Source: Streptomyces sp. HmicA12
Lineage (GTDB): Bacteria; Actinomycetota; Actinomycetes; Streptomycetales; Streptomycetaceae
Direction of reading: 5' to 3'
Assembly: GCF_000373565.1 (NCBI RefSeq)
Contig: NZ_KB891808.1
Coordinates: 1-64,000, forward strand
Length of the DNA: 64,000 bases
Shown: piece by piece, positions 61,803 to 64,000 of the stretch
Numbering within the stretch: the stretch's first letter is position 1
Layout of the letters: each line of letters begins with the position of its first letter
Notes under the pieces: model-generated
The model's database searches: none
Told to the model about the DNA's origin: nothing
Seen by the model: the letters and a program-made list of their open reading frames with translations, nothing else
Program-made: the position numbers and the translations under genes

Positions 61803-61840
61803 CCGCGGCGGGGTGCCGGTCGCGTCAGGCCCCGCCGCGG
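61803..61840 (-). promoter_or_regulatory. Attenuator-like hairpin overlapping the leader peptide
   Basis: CCGCGGCGGGG (61803-61813) and CCCCGCCGCGG (61830-61840) form a perfect 11-bp stem with a 16-base loop. The first arm in transcript order lies inside the leader peptide just after the Leu codons and the second before leuA, the layout of a classical attenuator. No T run follows. Confidence 0.7.
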
Positions 61841-61869
61841 CTGCCGAGAAGGAGGAGTCCGCGGATCAT
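61825..61869 (-). CDS. leuA leader peptide
   Basis: A 14-codon frame encodes MIRGLLLLGSRGGA, with four consecutive Leu codons (CTC CTC CTT CTC). It lies 74 bases upstream of leuA on the same strand. GGAGGAG is not before it; its ATG may itself be near the transcript start. Leucine starvation would stall ribosomes at these codons. The motif closely resembles the leuA leader known from Streptomyces coelicolor. Confidence 0.85.
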   Translation of the reverse strand: MIRGLLLLGSRGGA

Positions 61870-61894
61870 GCCCGTAGACTAGCCACACCTCAGG

Positions 61895-61922
61895 TCCTCA
61901 GACAAGTACTCCTCAGACAAGT
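61895..61922. promoter_or_regulatory. Direct repeats between leuA and the GntR gene
   Basis: TCCTCAGACAAGT occurs twice, at 61895-61907 and 61910-61922, 15 bases start to start. They lie between the leuA leader and the GntR gene, about 12 bases before the chosen GntR start. A GntR/FadR-type operator is plausible. Confidence 0.65.
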
Positions 61923-61933
61923 TGGTGAATCGG

Positions 61934-62620
61934 GTGTCGTCCGTCGGTCCGCTCCGCCCCAGCCCCCTCGTCGAACAGGCCGCCGAGCGGCTGCGCGCCC
62001 AGATCGCCGACGGCGTCTGGCCCGTCGGCGCCCGGCTGCCCGGCGAGACGACCCTCGCCAAGGAGCTCGGCGTCGGCCGCTCCACGGTCCGCGAGGCGCT
62101 GCGCGCGCTCGCCGGAGCCGGGATGGTGCGGCCGCGGCAGGGCGCCGGCGTCTTCGTGACGGCGGCGCGCCCGGTCGAGGACTTCCCGGCCCGGCTGCGC
62201 AGGGCGGCCGTCGCGGACGTCTACGAGGTCCGTACGTTGCTGGAGATCCAGGCGGCGCGGCTCGCGGCCGAGCGGCGCACGGACGAGGACGTCGCGGCGA
62301 TGCGGGCGGCGCTGGAGGTGCGCAGGGCGGCCGCGGACGGCCCCGGTGACGCGTTCGTGGACGCCGACATCGCGCTGCACGCCACCGTCGTCGCCGCCGC
62401 GCACAACCCCGTACTGGCCGATCTGTTCGCCGAGTTCGCGCCGGCGCTGCGGCAGGCCCTGATCGATCTGCTCGGCCTCGTCGACGTACCGCGGGCGGAG
62501 CGCGACCACGGGGACGCCGCGCACGCGGACCTGGTGGAGGCGGTCGTGGCGGGCGACGCGGAGGCGGCCGGGCGGGTGGCGCGGGCCGAACTCGAATCGA
62601 TGCAGGGGAAGTTGAGCTGA
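61934..62620 (+). CDS. FadR/FCD-type GntR regulator
   Basis: A 228-residue regulator with an N-terminal GntR winged helix (VEQAAERLRAQIADGVWPVG, then GVGRSTVREALRALAGAGM) and a C-terminal FCD all-helical ligand domain (YEVRTLLEIQAARLAAER, DADIALHATVVAAAHNPVL). The His residues of FCD proteins that bind metal are present. It is divergent from leuA and may control it. The GTG at 61934 is used; TTG 61922 and GTG 61925 are in-frame alternatives but overlap the repeats. Confidence 0.88.
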   Translation: MSSVGPLRPSPLVEQAAERLRAQIADGVWPVGARLPGETTLAKELGVGRSTVREALRALAGAGMVRPRQGAGVFVTAARPVEDFPARLRRAAVADVYEVRTLLEIQAARLAAERRTDEDVAAMRAALEVRRAAADGPGDAFVDADIALHATVVAAAHNPVLADLFAEFAPALRQALIDLLGLVDVPRAERDHGDAAHADLVEAVVAGDAEAAGRVARAELESMQGKLS

Positions 62621-62643
62621 AGTTCCAGGGGGCGGGGTGGTTG

Positions 62644-63576
62644 TCAGGCAGTCCTGCGGTACTGCCCCGGCGCCACCCCGAACTCCCGCTTGAACGCCTT
62701 GGCGAACGCGAACTCCGAGGTGTAGCCCGTCCGTCCGGCCACCACGCGCAGCGGAGCGTTCTCCTTGCGCAGCAGCCGCCCGGCCGTCGTCATCCGCCAC
62801 CACGTCAGATACGCGAGCGGCGGCATCCCCACCGCCGCCGCGAACCGCCGCGCGAACGCCGCCCGCGACAGACCGCCGAGCCCGGCGAGCTCCGCCACCG
62901 TCCACGGGTGCGCCGGGTCGGCGTGCATCGCCGTCAGCGCGGCGGCCAACGGCGGTTCGGTCAGCGCGGCGGACCAGCCCGAGGGGTGCGAGCCGTCCCA
63001 CCCCTCGCCCCGCTCCAGCCACCAGGCCCGCAGGATGTACAGCAGCAGCGTGTCCAGGAGCGCCGAGACGATCGTGTCCGAACCGGGGCGGGGCGCGTCC
63101 AGCTCCGCGCCGAGCAGCTCGACCGCCGTACGCAGCGAGCGGTGGGCGCCCACCCGCGCGGGCAGGTGCACCACGTCCGGCAGTTCGCCGAGCAGCGGAT
63201 GGGCGCGGGCCCGGTCCAGGAGGTAGGCGCCGCACAGCATCACCGTGTCCGGCGCCGGGCCGACGGCGGGCCGGGGCGGGGGAGCGGGCCAGGTGCCGTC
63301 GGGGCGGATCCTGAACTCCTCCACGGGGACGCCGAGTTCACTCACCAGCGTGTGACCGCGGCCGTGCGCGAGGAACACCACGTCACCGGGTCCGAGGGCG
63401 AAGGACCGCGCCTCGTCGCCCTCCGGCAGCAGCCAGGCGGAACCGCGCAGCACCACATGGAACCCGGCGCCGTCGTGCGCGTCGAACCGGAAGCCCCACG
63501 GGGCGAACTTGTCGCGCAGCGCCGAGTGCGGGCGGCCCAGGCGCATGGCGGCGACGGCGTCGCTGAGTACGTCCAT
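62644..63576 (-). CDS. AraC-family regulator with cupin sensor
   Basis: A 310-residue regulator with an N-terminal Cupin_6 domain (GAGFHVVLRGSAWLLPEG, FALGPGDVVFLAHGRGHTLV) and a C-terminal AraC domain (WTVAELAGLGGLSRAAFARRF, then VVAGRTGYTSEFAFAKAFKR). It is divergent from the oxidoreductase at 63682. TACCGT lies exactly 7 bases before its ATG, so the transcript is probably leaderless. It probably controls the divergent gene. Confidence 0.92.
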   Translation of the reverse strand: MDVLSDAVAAMRLGRPHSALRDKFAPWGFRFDAHDGAGFHVVLRGSAWLLPEGDEARSFALGPGDVVFLAHGRGHTLVSELGVPVEEFRIRPDGTWPAPPPRPAVGPAPDTVMLCGAYLLDRARAHPLLGELPDVVHLPARVGAHRSLRTAVELLGAELDAPRPGSDTIVSALLDTLLLYILRAWWLERGEGWDGSHPSGWSAALTEPPLAAALTAMHADPAHPWTVAELAGLGGLSRAAFARRFAAAVGMPPLAYLTWWRMTTAGRLLRKENAPLRVVAGRTGYTSEFAFAKAFKREFGVAPGQYRRTA

Positions 63577-63681
63577 GGCGGCCACGGTAGCGCGCGACTC
63601 CCGCACCCATGAGACGTACGGACAGGAAAGGGAGACCGGCAGGCATGGTCCGTCTCGTGGCTGCCTCATAGCGTCGACGGC

Positions 63682-64000
63682 ATGACGAACACCGCACAGG
63701 CACCCGCCGCCCGCGCCGTCCTCTTCGACTCCCTCGGCGGCCCCGACGTCCTGCACATCGAGAACGTACAGCTGAAGGCCCCCGGACCCACCGAACTCCT
63801 CATCCGCGTCGAGGCGTTGGGCCTCAACCGCGCCGAAGCACTCTTCCGCGCGGGCGAGTACTACTACCTGCCGACGCTCCCCGGGTCGCGGCTCGGCTAC
63901 GAGGCGTCCGGCGTCGTCGAGGCGGCCGGCGCGGACGTCACCGGCTTCGCCCCCGGCGACCTCGTGATGACGGGACCCGGCATCGAGATGGGCACACAGG
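63682..64000 (+). CDS. MDR-type quinone/alcohol oxidoreductase (partial)
   Basis: The first 106 codons of a medium-chain dehydrogenase/reductase: a GroES-like domain with VLFDSLGGPDVLHIENVQLK, LNRAEALFRAGEYY and GYEASGVVEAAGADVTGFAPG-like GD, without the catalytic zinc Cys, as in quinone oxidoreductases. It uses NADPH. It runs off the right edge. TAGCGT lies exactly 7 bases before the ATG (leaderless). Likely controlled by the divergent AraC protein. Confidence 0.9.
   Translation, partial: MTNTAQAPAARAVLFDSLGGPDVLHIENVQLKAPGPTELLIRVEALGLNRAEALFRAGEYYYLPTLPGSRLGYEASGVVEAAGADVTGFAPGDLVMTGPGIEMGTQ

Overview
The window is chromosomal DNA from a very GC-rich actinobacterium, almost certainly a Streptomyces. 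The evidence is a strong G/C bias at third codon positions, many GTG and TTG starts, a complete GlgE-type alpha-glucan cluster, a mycothiol-dependent-type isomerase fold, twin and lipoprotein signals of actinobacterial style, several leaderless genes and Streptomyces-type dispersed palindromic repeats. The assignment rests on gene content and sequence style; no database search was possible.

Layout. 1-325: end of an rRNA operon (23S 3' end, 5S, terminator). 344-10592: small housekeeping and stress genes (AlkD-like protein, a TetR/MFS efflux pair with two perfect operators, a MITE-like element, racemase and isomerase genes, an AraC/GyrI regulator, an aldo/keto reductase, an exonuclease, a metallo-beta-lactamase-fold protein, and merR-thioredoxin). 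10593-12978: a HelD/HelR-like RNA polymerase-associated ATPase behind an unusual structured leader. 14325-29791: an alpha-glucan block with glgB, mak and treS read leftward behind glgE, then a subtilase, an orphan histidine kinase, a stand-alone Mak-cap protein, and glgP read rightward. 29860-33743: two tandem thermolysin-type (M4) proteases that share an upstream block. 34292-41741: amine oxidase, DMT exporter, HbpS/GlcG-like protein, thioesterase-like protein and a heterodimeric ABC exporter. 41805-42761: an NlpC/P60 gene broken by an IS3-family remnant. 42880-46553: a four-gene ABC transporter plus two-component operon preceded by a 28-bp perfect palindrome. 46575-54967: HAD phosphatase, AraC-VOC pair, glgX, two L,D-transpeptidase lipoproteins and an enoyl-CoA hydratase. 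55243-64000: anti-sigma-type ATPase, a deacetylase-like lipoprotein coupled to a beta-propeller lipoprotein, GNAT, MerR, EF-hand protein, leuA with its leader peptide, a GntR regulator, and a divergent AraC/oxidoreductase pair that runs off the right edge.

How the genes work together. TreS makes trehalose and maltose interconvertible, Mak phosphorylates maltose to maltose-1-phosphate, GlgE extends alpha-1,4-glucan from it, GlgB branches the product, and GlgP and GlgX break it down. The metalloproteases, subtilase, L,D-transpeptidases, NlpC/P60 remnant and deacetylase-like protein act outside the cell or on the wall.

No CRISPR array, prophage, conjugative element or biosynthetic gene cluster was seen. 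The most unusual signals are the helD leader that can hide its own ribosome binding site, the lysine/alanine-rich tail on GlgE, the shared upstream block of the two M4 proteases, the covarying 59-bp dispersed repeat, the MITE with internal hairpins, and a deacetylase-like lipoprotein lacking the usual catalytic aspartates.
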